From NCBI GenBank assembly GCA_946481295.1, contig CAMLLW010000006.1, positions 1 through 64,000 of the forward strand: a DNA stretch of 64,000 bases, written 5' to 3'. Of this stretch, positions 18,617 to 28,607 are shown in pieces. The notes under the pieces are model-generated. The model saw only the letters and a program-made list of their open reading frames with translations. It did not search any database and was not told the DNA's origin. The number at the start of each line of letters is the position of its first letter. Positions within the stretch are counted from its first letter, which is position 1. The DNA is from an uncultured Clostridia bacterium (GTDB taxonomy: Bacteria; Bacillota; Clostridia; Lachnospirales; UBA5962). A program made the translations under genes and the position numbers.

Positions 18617-20230
18617 TTAATTTATAATATCTCCATCTTTTATAGGATTGTTTACAGCATCGCTAATAATTCTATCATATATGTTTATACCATTTTTACC
18701 CATGTTACGATCAGAAGATATAATAGCATATCCAGAATCTCCGTAGATTACTCCTTCCATATTTAATATTACAAAAGTTGCAATACCATTATTAACTTTA
18801 AATACACCTTTTTCTGTAAGAACATCGCTTATTTTATATTCTTCTGAATTAATAGTTATTTTATCTCCAACCAATAAATCATTAAACTGTTGTATAATAT
18901 AAACACTATCTTTTTTTCCATTCATAACATTTTTACTAAGTATATAAACTTTTTTATTACCTTCATCTGTTACTTTATAAACAAAAGATCCATATCCATC
19001 TTCTTTAACAAATTTTTTTGGTATTCGTAAAAATGTTTTTTCTGCTATAGCAGTTTCTGGAATTTTAAGTCCATTATATACTGTATCATAAGTTTTAAAT
19101 TTTATACTTCTTGTGTTTAAATAATCTATCATATTTTTAAATGATTCTAATAATATATAACTTTTCTTTTCACCTTTTACAATTTTACTAACTTTCATAT
19201 TTAATGGTACAAATTCCCCATCTTTTTCTAAATATATAGTTGCTAGCTTTCCTTCATTTAATCTTGCAGCTAAATTATTTTCTACATAAGCTGCTATGTA
19301 CCATTCATTAGATTCAATTATTTTAAATACAGGATAATCTTTATTAACAATTTTAGGTATAGTAACTTTACTATTATCGACTAGCATTTCAGCCTGTTCT
19401 TCTGAAATATTATCTTTATTATTAAATGTTAGAGCTTCTTCAAATCCATCAACAAAATAAGATACTATTCCTCCTCTATTAATACTTATGTCTTTAGTAT
19501 TTTGAGAAATTTTATTTTTAATTTCTTTATTTTTATCTACATAGCTTTGTAAAACATCACTTCTTCCTTCATTGAGTAAAATAGAATTTCTAGAATTAAT
19601 ATTGTAATTTATATTATCTTTTATAAGATTGGTATAAGAATTATCTGAAAAATTAAATTTATACATATTTTCATTTATATAATTTTTTAATTTATTATTA
19701 ATACTTTCTACATCATTATGAAAAGCAGATATATTACTGCGTTGTTCCTGTTTTTTTAATATTTCTTTATTAATTTTTTCTTTTTGATTTTCTAAATTAG
19801 TTACCACAGAGCCATTTTGAACACTTGCGACAATATCTCCTCCCCTAACTTTTTCATTATCTGCTGCAAAAAAATTGACTTCTCCATCTGATGGTGCTTT
19901 ATATACATGTTCATTTCTAATGATAATACCTTTTGAAACTCCTCCTACATCTATACTTCCGTTATAAACAGATATTGTAGGTATTTTATCTTTAAATGCA
20001 AATTTAAATAATGAACCACCTATAGATATTAAAAATAATACTAGTGAAATTGATACAACTAAAACAGCTGTTTTATTCTCTTTTTTCATGTATTTTACTT
20101 TTTTATTTATATAAACAAGATTACTGTTTTTAACTCTTTTTGCTTTATTTTTCTTAGAAACATTATTTGATTTACTATTTTTTGTATTTTTATTAGATTT
20201 ATCTTTAAATGATCTTGTTTCTTTAATCAT
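18617..20230 (-). CDS. HlyD-like membrane-anchored adaptor protein
   Basis: About 537 residues: a very basic, Asn/Lys-rich cytoplasmic N-terminus (residues 1-50), one membrane helix at about 54-79 (AVLVVSISLVLFLISIGG) and a large outside portion. That portion has a lipoyl-like hairpin (KAPSDGEVNFFAADNEKVRG), a helical stretch and C-terminal beta-barrel elements, the layout of HlyD/periplasmic adaptors. Clostridia often carry such a gene beside sepF; its transport partner is unknown and none is adjacent. I start at ATG 20230, after AGGTGGAAAC; an upstream frame adding 22 residues lacks a binding site. It is divergent from ylbJ. Confidence 0.8.
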   Translation of the reverse strand: MIKETRSFKDKSNKNTKNSKSNNVSKKNKAKRVKNSNLVYINKKVKYMKKENKTAVLVVSISLVLFLISIGGSLFKFAFKDKIPTISVYNGSIDVGGVSKGIIIRNEHVYKAPSDGEVNFFAADNEKVRGGDIVASVQNGSVVTNLENQKEKINKEILKKQEQRSNISAFHNDVESINNKLKNYINENMYKFNFSDNSYTNLIKDNINYNINSRNSILLNEGRSDVLQSYVDKNKEIKNKISQNTKDISINRGGIVSYFVDGFEEALTFNNKDNISEEQAEMLVDNSKVTIPKIVNKDYPVFKIIESNEWYIAAYVENNLAARLNEGKLATIYLEKDGEFVPLNMKVSKIVKGEKKSYILLESFKNMIDYLNTRSIKFKTYDTVYNGLKIPETAIAEKTFLRIPKKFVKEDGYGSFVYKVTDEGNKKVYILSKNVMNGKKDSVYIIQQFNDLLVGDKITINSEEYKISDVLTEKGVFKVNNGIATFVILNMEGVIYGDSGYAIISSDRNMGKNGINIYDRIISDAVNNPIKDGDIIN

Positions 20231-20359
20231 GTTTCCACCTATCTTTTTATATTTTTGTAATAGTATAATTATATAAAACATATAAATCTTATACAAGGTG
20301 TTTCATAAATAAGCTTTTTATAAAAATATTTAAAACAATTTAACAAAGAGGTTGCAAAG

Positions 20360-21568
20360 ATGCCAAAACTTAGTTTTAAAAAATTAATTAATCTATTAAT
20401 ACCAATTTTAATAGCTATTTTTAATATCGTAATTTTAATGTTTCCTCAAGAAATTATAAAAGCTTCTAAAGATGGTTTATTGCTATGGGTAAATAACGTA
20501 ATCCCATCTTTGCTCCCTTTTATAATAGGAACAAATATTTTAACAAAACTTGGTGCTATAAATTTTATAGGTACTTTTTTAGAACCTATAATGTATCCAC
20601 TTTTTAGAATTCCTGGATCTGGTGGATTTGCTTTAATAACTGGTATGACATCTGGTTATCCTATGGGAGCTAAAGTAATATCAGATATGAGAATTAATAA
20701 AACAATTACTAAGATAGAAGCTCAACGTTTAGTAAGTTTTTGTAATAATTCAGGTCCTCTTTTTATTTTAGGCGCTGTAGGTATAGGTATTTTCAAAAAT
20801 CCTAATGTTGGATATTTTTTAATGATTATTCACTATCTAGCAGCTATTTTAAATGGTTTTATATTTAGATATTATAAAAGAAATAGCAATACAAAAATTT
20901 CATATGTACGAACTACTAATTTACCATATAGAGCTTATCAAGCAATGTGTAGACATAGACAAATAGAAAATAAAAGTTTTGGTCATATACTAGGTGAAAG
21001 TATAAATAATTCCATGCAAAGTATATTACAAATAGGTGGCTTTATAATTTTATTTTGCGTTTTAGTAGAAATTGCTAAAGTTACACAATTGCTAAATTTT
21101 TTAGTATTATTATTTACACCAATTATTACAAAATTTAATATAGATATAAATATTGTGCAAGGATTTTTAATAGGACTATTAGAGGTTACTAATGGTGCTA
21201 ATATCTTAGGTGCAGAAGAATTTTCAAAATTACAAGTTTTATCTGTAGCAGCTATAGTATCATTTGGCGGTATTTCTATTCATGCTCAATCTATAAATTT
21301 TTTATCTAAAACAGATATTAATATTTATTTATATATTATATCTAAATTAATACATACAATTAATACAGTTATACTTGGATTAATAATATATCCTATTTTT
21401 AATTTTAAAATAAGTTCTACTATAACAGCATACAACCCTAATTACTTTAATAAATTAGATGCTTTTGTTTTTTCTACAACTATATTTACATTTAGTATAA
21501 TAATAACATTTGTCATTTCAATATTTTTAAATATTATATTACATATTAAAACAAAAAAAGACTTTTAA
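20360..21568 (+). CDS. ylbJ: Sporulation integral membrane protein YlbJ
   Basis: A 402-residue membrane protein with about eight to ten hydrophobic segments and nucleoside-recognition (gate) motifs: IPGSGGFALITGMTSGYPMG, FCNNSGPLFILGAVG, and later IGLLEVTNGANILG. In Bacillus ylbJ is a mother-cell gene needed for normal cortex, supporting an endospore former. The ATG follows AAGAGGTTGCAAAG. It is the plus-strand partner of the divergent HlyD-like gene and shares a terminator with thiI. Confidence 0.9.
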   Translation: MPKLSFKKLINLLIPILIAIFNIVILMFPQEIIKASKDGLLLWVNNVIPSLLPFIIGTNILTKLGAINFIGTFLEPIMYPLFRIPGSGGFALITGMTSGYPMGAKVISDMRINKTITKIEAQRLVSFCNNSGPLFILGAVGIGIFKNPNVGYFLMIIHYLAAILNGFIFRYYKRNSNTKISYVRTTNLPYRAYQAMCRHRQIENKSFGHILGESINNSMQSILQIGGFIILFCVLVEIAKVTQLLNFLVLLFTPIITKFNIDINIVQGFLIGLLEVTNGANILGAEEFSKLQVLSVAAIVSFGGISIHAQSINFLSKTDINIYLYIISKLIHTINTVILGLIIYPIFNFKISSTITAYNPNYFNKLDAFVFSTTIFTFSIIITFVISIFLNIILHIKTKKDF

Positions 21569-21584
21569 AATAAAAGTCTTTTTT
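21554..21584. terminator. Bidirectional terminator between ylbJ and thiI
   Basis: AAAAAAGACTTTTA and TAAAAGTCTTTTTT form a 14-bp stem around a three-base loop, flanked by A and T runs, between the convergent genes. Confidence 0.9.
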
Positions 21585-22758
21585 ATAATTCAATACTTTC
21601 TATATTTGATATAGCTTCATCTATCATACTATCTAACCATTCAATTCTTGATTCCATAGTTTCTATTATATTTCTTTTAGGTTTAGTTTCAGGATGTTTT
21701 GCTACAAATACTGTACAACAATCTTCAAATGGTCTTATAGAAATATCAAAAGTTCCTATTTTTCTACCAAGATCTATTATTTCTTGTTTATCAAAACATG
21801 CTAAAGGTCTAATTATAGGACTTGTAGATGCAGAATCTATAGCATTTATACTTCTCATAGTTTGACTAGCTACTTGACCTATACTATCACCTAAAACTAT
21901 TGCCTGGCAATTATTTTGTTTTGCTAATTTATCAGCAATTTTAATCATAGCTCTTTTTAAAAATATAGTTAATTTTTCAGTTGGTACTCTTTCATATAAT
22001 TTTACTTGCAAATCTGTAAATGGCACAATATGCAACTTTACTCCACCAGAAAAATCAGCTAATCTTTTTGCTAGGTCTATAACTTTTTCTTTAGCTCTTT
22101 CTGATGTATGAGGAGGACTGTGAAAATAAACAGCTTCTATTTCTACTCCTCTTTTTTCCATTAAAAATCCTGCTACAGGGCTATCTATACCTCCAGAAAG
22201 AAGTAACATTGCCTTACCAGAAGATCCTATTGGAAGACCTCCAAACCCTTTTATAATTTTAGAATATATATATGTATTAGTTCTAAGCTCTATAAAAAGT
22301 TTTATATCTGGGTTGTAAATATCAACATCTAAATTTTGAGTATTTTCAAGCAAATATTCTCCAACCAAAGATGAAATTTCCATAGAATTTAGTGGATAAT
22401 TTTTATCAGATCTTTTGCACTCTACTTTAAATTTATAATTTTTATCTTTATTATAATTATTTTTTATATACTCTAAAGAAGACTCTTTTATAGAGTTTAT
22501 GTCATTATTACTTAATATTGCACATGGACAAACAGCTACAATACCCATAATTATTTTTACTTTTGGTATTATAAAATCATAGTCAAAATCATCAACATCA
22601 TTTGCTATAAGAAATCTTCCTTGTTCTTTTTTTACATAGTAATTAGAATTATCTTTTATATTATTTTCTATAGCTTCTATAAGCTTATCTTCAAATATAT
22701 ATCTGTTTTTACCACGTATAGCTATTTCACCATACTTTACAAGCAAACCGTTTCTCAT
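21583..22758 (-). CDS. thiI: tRNA 4-thiouridine synthase ThiI
   Basis: ThiI adenylates and thiolates U8 of tRNA and in many bacteria also delivers sulfur for the thiazole of thiamine. The 391 residues show the N-terminal ferredoxin-like/THUMP region and a PP-loop ATPase (AMLLLSGGIDSPVAGFLM, near residue 180), then IVLGDSIGQVASQTM. There is no C-terminal rhodanese domain, as usual in Firmicutes. The ATG at 22758 follows GAAAGGAAATAAC; an in-frame TTG 15 bases upstream lies before the binding site. The cysteine desulfurase upstream is the likely sulfur donor. Confidence 0.96.
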   Translation of the reverse strand: MRNGLLVKYGEIAIRGKNRYIFEDKLIEAIENNIKDNSNYYVKKEQGRFLIANDVDDFDYDFIIPKVKIIMGIVAVCPCAILSNNDINSIKESSLEYIKNNYNKDKNYKFKVECKRSDKNYPLNSMEISSLVGEYLLENTQNLDVDIYNPDIKLFIELRTNTYIYSKIIKGFGGLPIGSSGKAMLLLSGGIDSPVAGFLMEKRGVEIEAVYFHSPPHTSERAKEKVIDLAKRLADFSGGVKLHIVPFTDLQVKLYERVPTEKLTIFLKRAMIKIADKLAKQNNCQAIVLGDSIGQVASQTMRSINAIDSASTSPIIRPLACFDKQEIIDLGRKIGTFDISIRPFEDCCTVFVAKHPETKPKRNIIETMESRIEWLDSMIDEAISNIESIEL

Positions 22759-22842
22759 GTTATTTCCTTTCAATCATTTTTTATTATATAAAGTATACTA
22801 TAAATTAGCATTTTTTAAAATATATTTAGTTTGGAAATATAA

Positions 22843-22871
22843 AAATAAAGATAGTTAACCTATCTTTATTT
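22843..22871 (-). terminator. Terminator at the cysteine desulfurase stop
   Basis: AAATAAAGATAG, a five-base loop and CTATCTTTATTT form a stem overlapping the stop codon of the cysteine desulfurase gene. The T-rich side on the minus strand suggests at least partial termination before thiI, 108 bases away. Confidence 0.65.
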
Positions 22872-24014
22872 CTTCTGAAATTTTCTTAATTCTGGAACGT
22901 TTTTCTTTAACACATCTATACAATATAAAATATCTTCTTCTGTATTTTCATTAGAAAAACTAAACCTAATAGAAGATTCTACAATTTCATTACTATAACC
23001 TAATGATTTTAGAACAATTTTTTTATTTGATTTTTTACTACTACATGCTGTAGATGTAGAAACATAAATACCATTTTGTTCTAAGACATGTAAAAGGGTT
23101 TCGGCTCTTACTCCTAAAAAACTAACATTTACAATATATTCTGAAGCTTCTTTAGGACTATTTACTCTTGTATTATCTATTTCTTTAATACCTTCTAAAA
23201 ATAAATTTCGTAATTTTGAAATATATTTAGAATTTTCATCCATATTATCTATACATTCTTCTAGTGCAGTTTTTAAACATATTATACCTAAAGTATTTTG
23301 TGTACCAGGCCTTATAGATTTTTCTTGTTGGCCTCCAAAAAATAATGGTGTTATTCTTATCTTTTTATTTATATAAATACCACCAACACCCTTTAATCCA
23401 TGAATTTTGTGGCTACTAAAAGTAAATATATCTACATATTTTAAATTTATTTTTTGTTTTCCAAATGCTTGAACTCCGTCTACTAAAAATATAGTATTTG
23501 GATTTTTATCTTTCACTATTTTACCTAAAGAAGTTATATCTTGAATAAGTCCAGTCTCATTATTAGTAAACATAATACAAACAAGTGCTGTTTTTTCTGA
23601 AATTAGATTTTGTAAATCTTCTTTATCTACATATCCATATTCATCTAATTTTACATATGAAACTTCACAACCTAATTCTTCTTTTAATTTATTTATAGGA
23701 TCAATAACTGAAGGATGTTCTGTTTTTGGAACAATAATATGATTATAATTTCTGATTCTTGCTTTTACAGCTCCTGATATAGCTAAATTGTTACTTTCTG
23801 TTCCTCCTGAAGTATAGTAAATTTCTTCTGGAGACACTCCTAAATATTTTGATATACAATAAGATGTTTCATTCATTTTCTTTTCTACTGAAAATCCTAA
23901 ACCATGTAAGGAAGATGGATTTGCAAAATCATTTTGCAAAATATCTAATACAGAGCTATTTACTTTTTCTGATGTTTTTGTAGTTGATGCATTATCTAAA
24001 AATATAGTTTTCAA
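22866..24014 (-). CDS. Cysteine desulfurase (NifS/IscS family)
   Basis: A PLP enzyme converting cysteine to alanine and a protein persulfide. The 382 residues contain FLDNASTTK at the start, YTSGGTESNNLAI, the PLP lysine in TFSSHKIHGLKGVGG (near residue 203) and the catalytic cysteine in STSTACSSKKSNKK (near residue 323). The TTG start at 24014 is eight bases after AAGGTG and abuts the rsmE stop. Its position before thiI, with no IscU gene, points to a role in tRNA thiolation rather than cluster assembly. Confidence 0.95.
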   Translation of the reverse strand: MKTIFLDNASTTKTSEKVNSSVLDILQNDFANPSSLHGLGFSVEKKMNETSYCISKYLGVSPEEIYYTSGGTESNNLAISGAVKARIRNYNHIIVPKTEHPSVIDPINKLKEELGCEVSYVKLDEYGYVDKEDLQNLISEKTALVCIMFTNNETGLIQDITSLGKIVKDKNPNTIFLVDGVQAFGKQKINLKYVDIFTFSSHKIHGLKGVGGIYINKKIRITPLFFGGQQEKSIRPGTQNTLGIICLKTALEECIDNMDENSKYISKLRNLFLEGIKEIDNTRVNSPKEASEYIVNVSFLGVRAETLLHVLEQNGIYVSTSTACSSKKSNKKIVLKSLGYSNEIVESSIRFSFSNENTEEDILYCIDVLKKNVPELRKFQKK

Positions 24015-24746
24015 TTAAATTTCACCTTTTTCATACATAATTATAGAAAGCATAGAAAGTCCTACAGTTTCTGTGCGTAAAATTCTTTTTCCTAGAGTAA
24101 CCTTTTCTATATTATCTAAATCTAAAAATGCTATTTCTTCTTCTGTAAATCCGCCCTCTGGTCCTACAATTATAGCTATATTTTTATATGTTCTAGATTT
24201 TAAAACTTTTTGTAATTTATTTTCAGTTTCTAATTCATAAGGTACTAGTACTAAATCATATTCTCTAATAATATTCTTTATATTTTTTAAGTTAATTGGC
24301 TGTTTTATTTCTGGAATTATTCCTCTTCTACTCTGTTTAGCAGCTGTTTCAGAAATTTTTTGCCATCTTATAACTTTATTATTTATTTTATCTGAATATT
24401 TTACTACTGAACGTTCCATAAATGTTGGTACAATATCATTAATACCTAGCTCTACACATTTTTGTATTATATACTCTAATTTATCATATTTAGGCATGCC
24501 TTGAAATAATGTTACTTTAATATTAGGTTCTGAAATGCTTTTATTTGAAGAAATTATATCACATACAACTTCATTTTTACTTATATTAGTAATTTTACAT
24601 AAATAATCTGTTTCTTTGCAGTCACATACAATTATTTCATCATCTATTTTTAATCTTAATACATTTCTTATATGATTTGCATCATCATTTTTAATTATTA
24701 AACTATTATTTACAATATTACTACTATCTATAAAAAATCTTGTCAT
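24015..24746 (-). CDS. rsmE: 16S rRNA m3U1498 methyltransferase RsmE
   Basis: A SPOUT-class methyltransferase modifying U1498 of 16S rRNA. The 243 residues have the N-terminal PUA-like part (RFFIDSSNIVNNSL, then DDANHIRNVLRLK) and the C-terminal knotted SAM-binding region (IIVGPEGGFTEEEI, then LGKRILRTETVGLS). The ATG overlaps the prmA stop by four bases, showing coupled translation. It belongs to the prmA-rsmE-cysteine desulfurase run. Confidence 0.96.
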   Translation of the reverse strand: MTRFFIDSSNIVNNSLIIKNDDANHIRNVLRLKIDDEIIVCDCKETDYLCKITNISKNEVVCDIISSNKSISEPNIKVTLFQGMPKYDKLEYIIQKCVELGINDIVPTFMERSVVKYSDKINNKVIRWQKISETAAKQSRRGIIPEIKQPINLKNIKNIIREYDLVLVPYELETENKLQKVLKSRTYKNIAIIVGPEGGFTEEEIAFLDLDNIEKVTLGKRILRTETVGLSMLSIIMYEKGEI

Positions 24747-25723
24747 AAAATACCTCTATTTTTAGTTGAAACAACACAAACCCAATCATCTTTATAGAAA
24801 GTATTTAAAATAGAAAAATTAGAGTCATTTAATTTTTTATAAACTTCATCTAGTCTTTCTTTTATTATGCCAGAAGCTATAAATATTCCGTTATTATCTA
24901 AAGCTTCATAAGCAAAATCTGATAAACCTATAATAACATCTGCTACTATGTTTGATACTACAATATTATAATTTTCATTTAAAATCTTATTTTTTATTTG
25001 AGTATCTGATAAAATATTTCCGCTTACAACTGTATATTTAGACTTATCTACATTATTTAAATCTGCATTATCATAAGCTACTTTTATAGCATTTGGTTCT
25101 ATATCTATTGCAAATGCCTTACTAGCACCAAGCATTAAACTTATAACAGATAATATTCCTGTTCCACAGCCTAAATCTAATACTTTAGAATCTTCTGTTA
25201 CATATTTTTCTAATTGTTCTATACAAAGTTGTGTAGTTTGATGTAGCCCTGTTCCAAATACATGTCCTGGATTTATATTAAATATTATCCTATTATCAGG
25301 ATTATCTACATTTTCCCATTCTGGTTTTATTAGAATTTTTTCTCCTATCTTAAAAGGTTTATAATATTTTTTCCAATTATCTATCCAGTCTTTTTCATCT
25401 ACATCTTTAATTACTAATTTTAAATTTCCTAAATCTAATTCTAAACCTAAATTTTTTAATCTTTCTAATTCAGATTTTATACGAGTTATAATTTCTTTTC
25501 CATATACATTTTGACTAACATAGAATTTTATATTTGTTTCATTATTATTATTTATAATATCATCATCTAAATAATCCCACTGTGTTGAATTTGAATTTAA
25601 GAAATTTATCATATCTTTATAATCTTCTATTTGAAAACCATTAATCCCATTTTCTAAAAGCATAGCACTAACAACTTCTAATGCTTCAGAAGTTGTATAT
25701 ATACTACATTCTATCCATTCCAT
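24743..25723 (-). CDS. prmA: Ribosomal protein L11 methyltransferase PrmA
   Basis: PrmA trimethylates amino groups of L11. The 326 residues show the substrate-binding N-terminal domain and a Rossmann methyltransferase domain with VFGTGLHQTTQLC, KVLDLGCGTGILSVISL and NIVVSNIVADVI (motif IV). The ATG at 25723 follows TTAGGAGATAAGTTTA and the gene overlaps rsmE. Its target gene rplK is at 13.5 kb in this window. Confidence 0.96.
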   Translation of the reverse strand: MEWIECSIYTTSEALEVVSAMLLENGINGFQIEDYKDMINFLNSNSTQWDYLDDDIINNNNETNIKFYVSQNVYGKEIITRIKSELERLKNLGLELDLGNLKLVIKDVDEKDWIDNWKKYYKPFKIGEKILIKPEWENVDNPDNRIIFNINPGHVFGTGLHQTTQLCIEQLEKYVTEDSKVLDLGCGTGILSVISLMLGASKAFAIDIEPNAIKVAYDNADLNNVDKSKYTVVSGNILSDTQIKNKILNENYNIVVSNIVADVIIGLSDFAYEALDNNGIFIASGIIKERLDEVYKKLNDSNFSILNTFYKDDWVCVVSTKNRGIL

Positions 25724-25735
25724 TAAACTTATCTC

Positions 25736-26644
25736 CTAAATTTTTTCTGGCGTATCTAAAAATATTGTACATAAAACACCTAATATTATACAAACACTTC
25801 CTGTTAACCACATTATAATTGTTTCAATAATTGTTATATCGTATGCTATATTAGCAGAAATACCTGTTTGTATTAAAGTTATTATAACAGCAAATATAGT
25901 TCCCATAACGAAATAATATAAAAGAGCTTCATATTTTTTTAATAAAATATTTATTATTTTTGACATTACTAATATTCCTAAAATTCCACCTATAGAAAAA
26001 GGAATAAGTAAAATAACTGATGACATAGATTCATAAAATAATTGCCAATTGCCAACTATCATATATCTTAACATGTCAGTTAATTTATCTACTGCATTAT
26101 ATATAGTCCCATACTGATTTATAACCATAAGCATTATACTTCCACTTACTCCTGGAATTAGCATACATGCTATTGAAAAAAAACCTGCAAAAAGCATAAT
26201 TAATATATCATCTATGTCATCTAATTTTTCTATAGATATGTACCCTTCAACGTTACCTTCTCCTACTTTTGTCATTAAATATAAAAATATAAATCCTATT
26301 ATAGGTAAAAAGACATACTGCAATTTAAAACTTATGCTACACATCTTTTTAAAAATTAGTGGTATAGAACCAAAAACTAATCCTATAAAGAATAAATATG
26401 CAGGTATCGGATATCTAATGCAAACCCATAAAACAAGCTTTGTAGAAGCAAGAATTCCAATAGCAATACCAAACAATAATGGTAATAAAAAAATTATATT
26501 ATCTTTAATATTTTTTTTAAAATTGCTTATGGAATCTAACATTTTTTCATAAACACCTAAAACAACGGCAAAAATACTTCCTGATAAGCCTGGAACAACT
26601 AACGCTATTCCTATAATAAATCCTTTTATTATACCTTCTACCAT
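25736..26644 (-). CDS. DUF368 family membrane protein
   Basis: A 302-residue integral membrane protein with about eight to nine hydrophobic segments and the family signatures GFIIGIALVVPGLSGSIFAV and, repeated in the second half, ACMLIPGVSGSIMLMVINQY. The duplicated proline-glycine-x-SGS motif suggests an inverted-repeat transporter fold. Recent work on DUF368/PopT proteins links some members to recycling of polyprenyl phosphate across the membrane; that function is inferred here. The ATG follows AAGGAGTTTAAAT. It lies between the M18 aminopeptidase and prmA with gaps of about 12 bases. Confidence 0.88.
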   Translation of the reverse strand: MVEGIIKGFIIGIALVVPGLSGSIFAVVLGVYEKMLDSISNFKKNIKDNIIFLLPLLFGIAIGILASTKLVLWVCIRYPIPAYLFFIGLVFGSIPLIFKKMCSISFKLQYVFLPIIGFIFLYLMTKVGEGNVEGYISIEKLDDIDDILIMLFAGFFSIACMLIPGVSGSIMLMVINQYGTIYNAVDKLTDMLRYMIVGNWQLFYESMSSVILLIPFSIGGILGILVMSKIINILLKKYEALLYYFVMGTIFAVIITLIQTGISANIAYDITIIETIIMWLTGSVCIILGVLCTIFLDTPEKI

Positions 26645-26655
26645 ATTTAAACTCC

Positions 26656-27972
26656 TTATGCTTTATATGAAAAGAAAGAAGTAAATGCTTCTATTGTGTA
26701 ATAATTATCTTTAACTGTTCCAAGCTCTCTTATAGAGTGCATAGCTAATAATGGGGCACCCATGTCAATAACTGTTATGCCTAAATTACTTGAAATAAAT
26801 CTAGATATTGTAGATCCTCCAACTATATCTGAACGGTTAACAAACTTTTGGAAAGGAACATTAACTGCTTCACAAATACCTGCAAAAACAGATGCAGAAA
26901 CACATGATGTTGTATATTTTTGATTTGATGAATATTTTATAACTGGTCCTTCACCTAATACAGGTCTATTACTTAAATCATGTTTATCTATATGATTAGG
27001 ATGTATAGCGTGAGCTAAATCTGCAGATATCATTATAGATTTGCTTAAAGAAATAAATAAATCTTCTTTACATTCTCTAAAGCTTAAATTTATACGTTCT
27101 AAAGTATCTCTTAATAAAAGTGAATCTGCACCCTCAGCAGTTGCGCTACCAATTTCTTCGTTATCTAAACAAACTAAAACTTTAGTTTCATCTATTACTT
27201 CTGTAGAATTTAATAAAGCTTCTAATCCTGCATATACCATCCATAAATCATCTAATCTAGAAGAAGATATAAATTCATCGTTTAGACCCATTATAGTACC
27301 TTTTTCATATTCATAAAGATATAATTCAAAGTCTATAATCTCTTTCATATCTATATTTAATTCATTTGCTATAACTTTTAAAATATAATTATCTTTTTCT
27401 AAATTTTCAGAAATTAATCCTAAAAGAGGTAAAGTATCTATTTGTGCATTATACTTATATCCATTATTTACTTCTCTATTAAAGTGAATAGCTAAATTTG
27501 GTATTACCATTAAAGGTCTATCTATATTTACTATAATTTCTTTTGGTTTAAATGCATCTTTTGATTTTAATACAACTTTTCCAGCCATTGATAATGGTCT
27601 ATCAAACCAAGTACTATAAATAGGCGAACCATAAACTTCAGTATTTACTTTTATATAAGTATCTTCTACATCTATAATATTTTCAGGTTTAATTTTAAAT
27701 GTTGGTGAATCTGTATGAGCTCCTATTAATCTAAAGCCTGATTCATAAGGTAATTTATTACCAACAACAAAAGCTATTACAGCACTATCATTTTTAACTG
27801 TAAAATACTTACCGCCCTTTTCTAATTTCCAGTTTTCACTTTGTGAAAGTTCGGTAAAATTATTTTCTTTTAATCTATTTACAATATTCTTTGTAGCATG
27901 AAATGCTGTTGGGCTATCATATATAAAATTTATTAATTTGTTTGCATATCCATTTAAATCTTTACTATTCAT
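26656..27972 (-). CDS. M18 family aminopeptidase
   Basis: A dinuclear-metal cytoplasmic aminopeptidase of the aspartyl aminopeptidase family (M18), 438 residues. Metal-site segments are visible: GAHTDSPTFKIKP, SSRLDDLWM, CLDNEEIGSAT and the C-terminal IDMGAPLLAMHSIREL; MISADLAHAIHPNH is also typical. The ATG at 27972 follows AGGGGAGTGACCT. It is the first gene of a run continuing into DUF368, prmA, rsmE and the cysteine desulfurase. Confidence 0.94.
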   Translation of the reverse strand: MNSKDLNGYANKLINFIYDSPTAFHATKNIVNRLKENNFTELSQSENWKLEKGGKYFTVKNDSAVIAFVVGNKLPYESGFRLIGAHTDSPTFKIKPENIIDVEDTYIKVNTEVYGSPIYSTWFDRPLSMAGKVVLKSKDAFKPKEIIVNIDRPLMVIPNLAIHFNREVNNGYKYNAQIDTLPLLGLISENLEKDNYILKVIANELNIDMKEIIDFELYLYEYEKGTIMGLNDEFISSSRLDDLWMVYAGLEALLNSTEVIDETKVLVCLDNEEIGSATAEGADSLLLRDTLERINLSFRECKEDLFISLSKSIMISADLAHAIHPNHIDKHDLSNRPVLGEGPVIKYSSNQKYTTSCVSASVFAGICEAVNVPFQKFVNRSDIVGGSTISRFISSNLGITVIDMGAPLLAMHSIRELGTVKDNYYTIEAFTSFFSYKA

Positions 27973-28104
27973 AGGTCACTCCCCTTATCAAATTTTTTTA
28001 AAATAATAAATAATTATATCATTATTTAATAATTATTTCTACACTATGAGATATTTATAATATCTTAAATTATATTAATAACATTTATATTTTATTTATA
28101 TAAA

Positions 28105-28129
28105 AAAAAGAAGTCTAAGACTTCTTTTT
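28105..28129 (-). terminator. Terminator after ridA
   Basis: AAAAAGAAGTC and GACTTCTTTTT form an 11-bp stem with a three-base loop at the ridA stop. Confidence 0.85.
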
Positions 28130-28508
28130 ATTTTATGCATGCAATAATTTCCACTTCACAAAGAACTCCTTTTGGTAGTTCTTTAACTGCTACACATGAA
28201 CGAGCTGGTTTATTACTTGAAAAATATTTTTCATATATAGTATTAAAGTTAGTAAAATTTGTCATATCTGTAATAAAGCAAGTTGTTTTTACTACATTTT
28301 CAAATGATGTTCCTGCTTCTTTTAAAACTGCTTCTAAATTCTTCATAACTTGTTCTGTTTGTTCTAAAATTCCTCCATTTACAACTTCATTTGTACTTGG
28401 ATCTACTGGAATTTGACCAGATGTAAATAAAAAATTATCTACTTTCATAGCTTGAGAATATGGACCAATTGCTGCAGGTGCATTTTTTGTAAAAACTGTT
28501 TCTATCAT
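28128..28508 (-). CDS. ridA: RidA family enamine/imine deaminase
   Basis: A 126-residue trimeric YjgF/RidA protein that hydrolyses reactive enamines and imines such as 2-aminoacrylate from PLP enzymes. It shows AIGPYSQAMKVDNFLFTSGQ, the catalytic arginine region NKPARSCVAVKELPKG and the ending CEVEIIACIK. The ATG follows TTGGAGGCAAAAT. Single gene with its own terminator. Confidence 0.95.
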   Translation of the reverse strand: MIETVFTKNAPAAIGPYSQAMKVDNFLFTSGQIPVDPSTNEVVNGGILEQTEQVMKNLEAVLKEAGTSFENVVKTTCFITDMTNFTNFNTIYEKYFSSNKPARSCVAVKELPKGVLCEVEIIACIK

Positions 28509-28607
28509 ATTTTGCCTCCAAATAATTAAATTTTATACTTTAAAATATTATATATTTTTTAATAATACTTGTAAAGACTTACAAATCACTAATACATTTT
28601 ATAAATT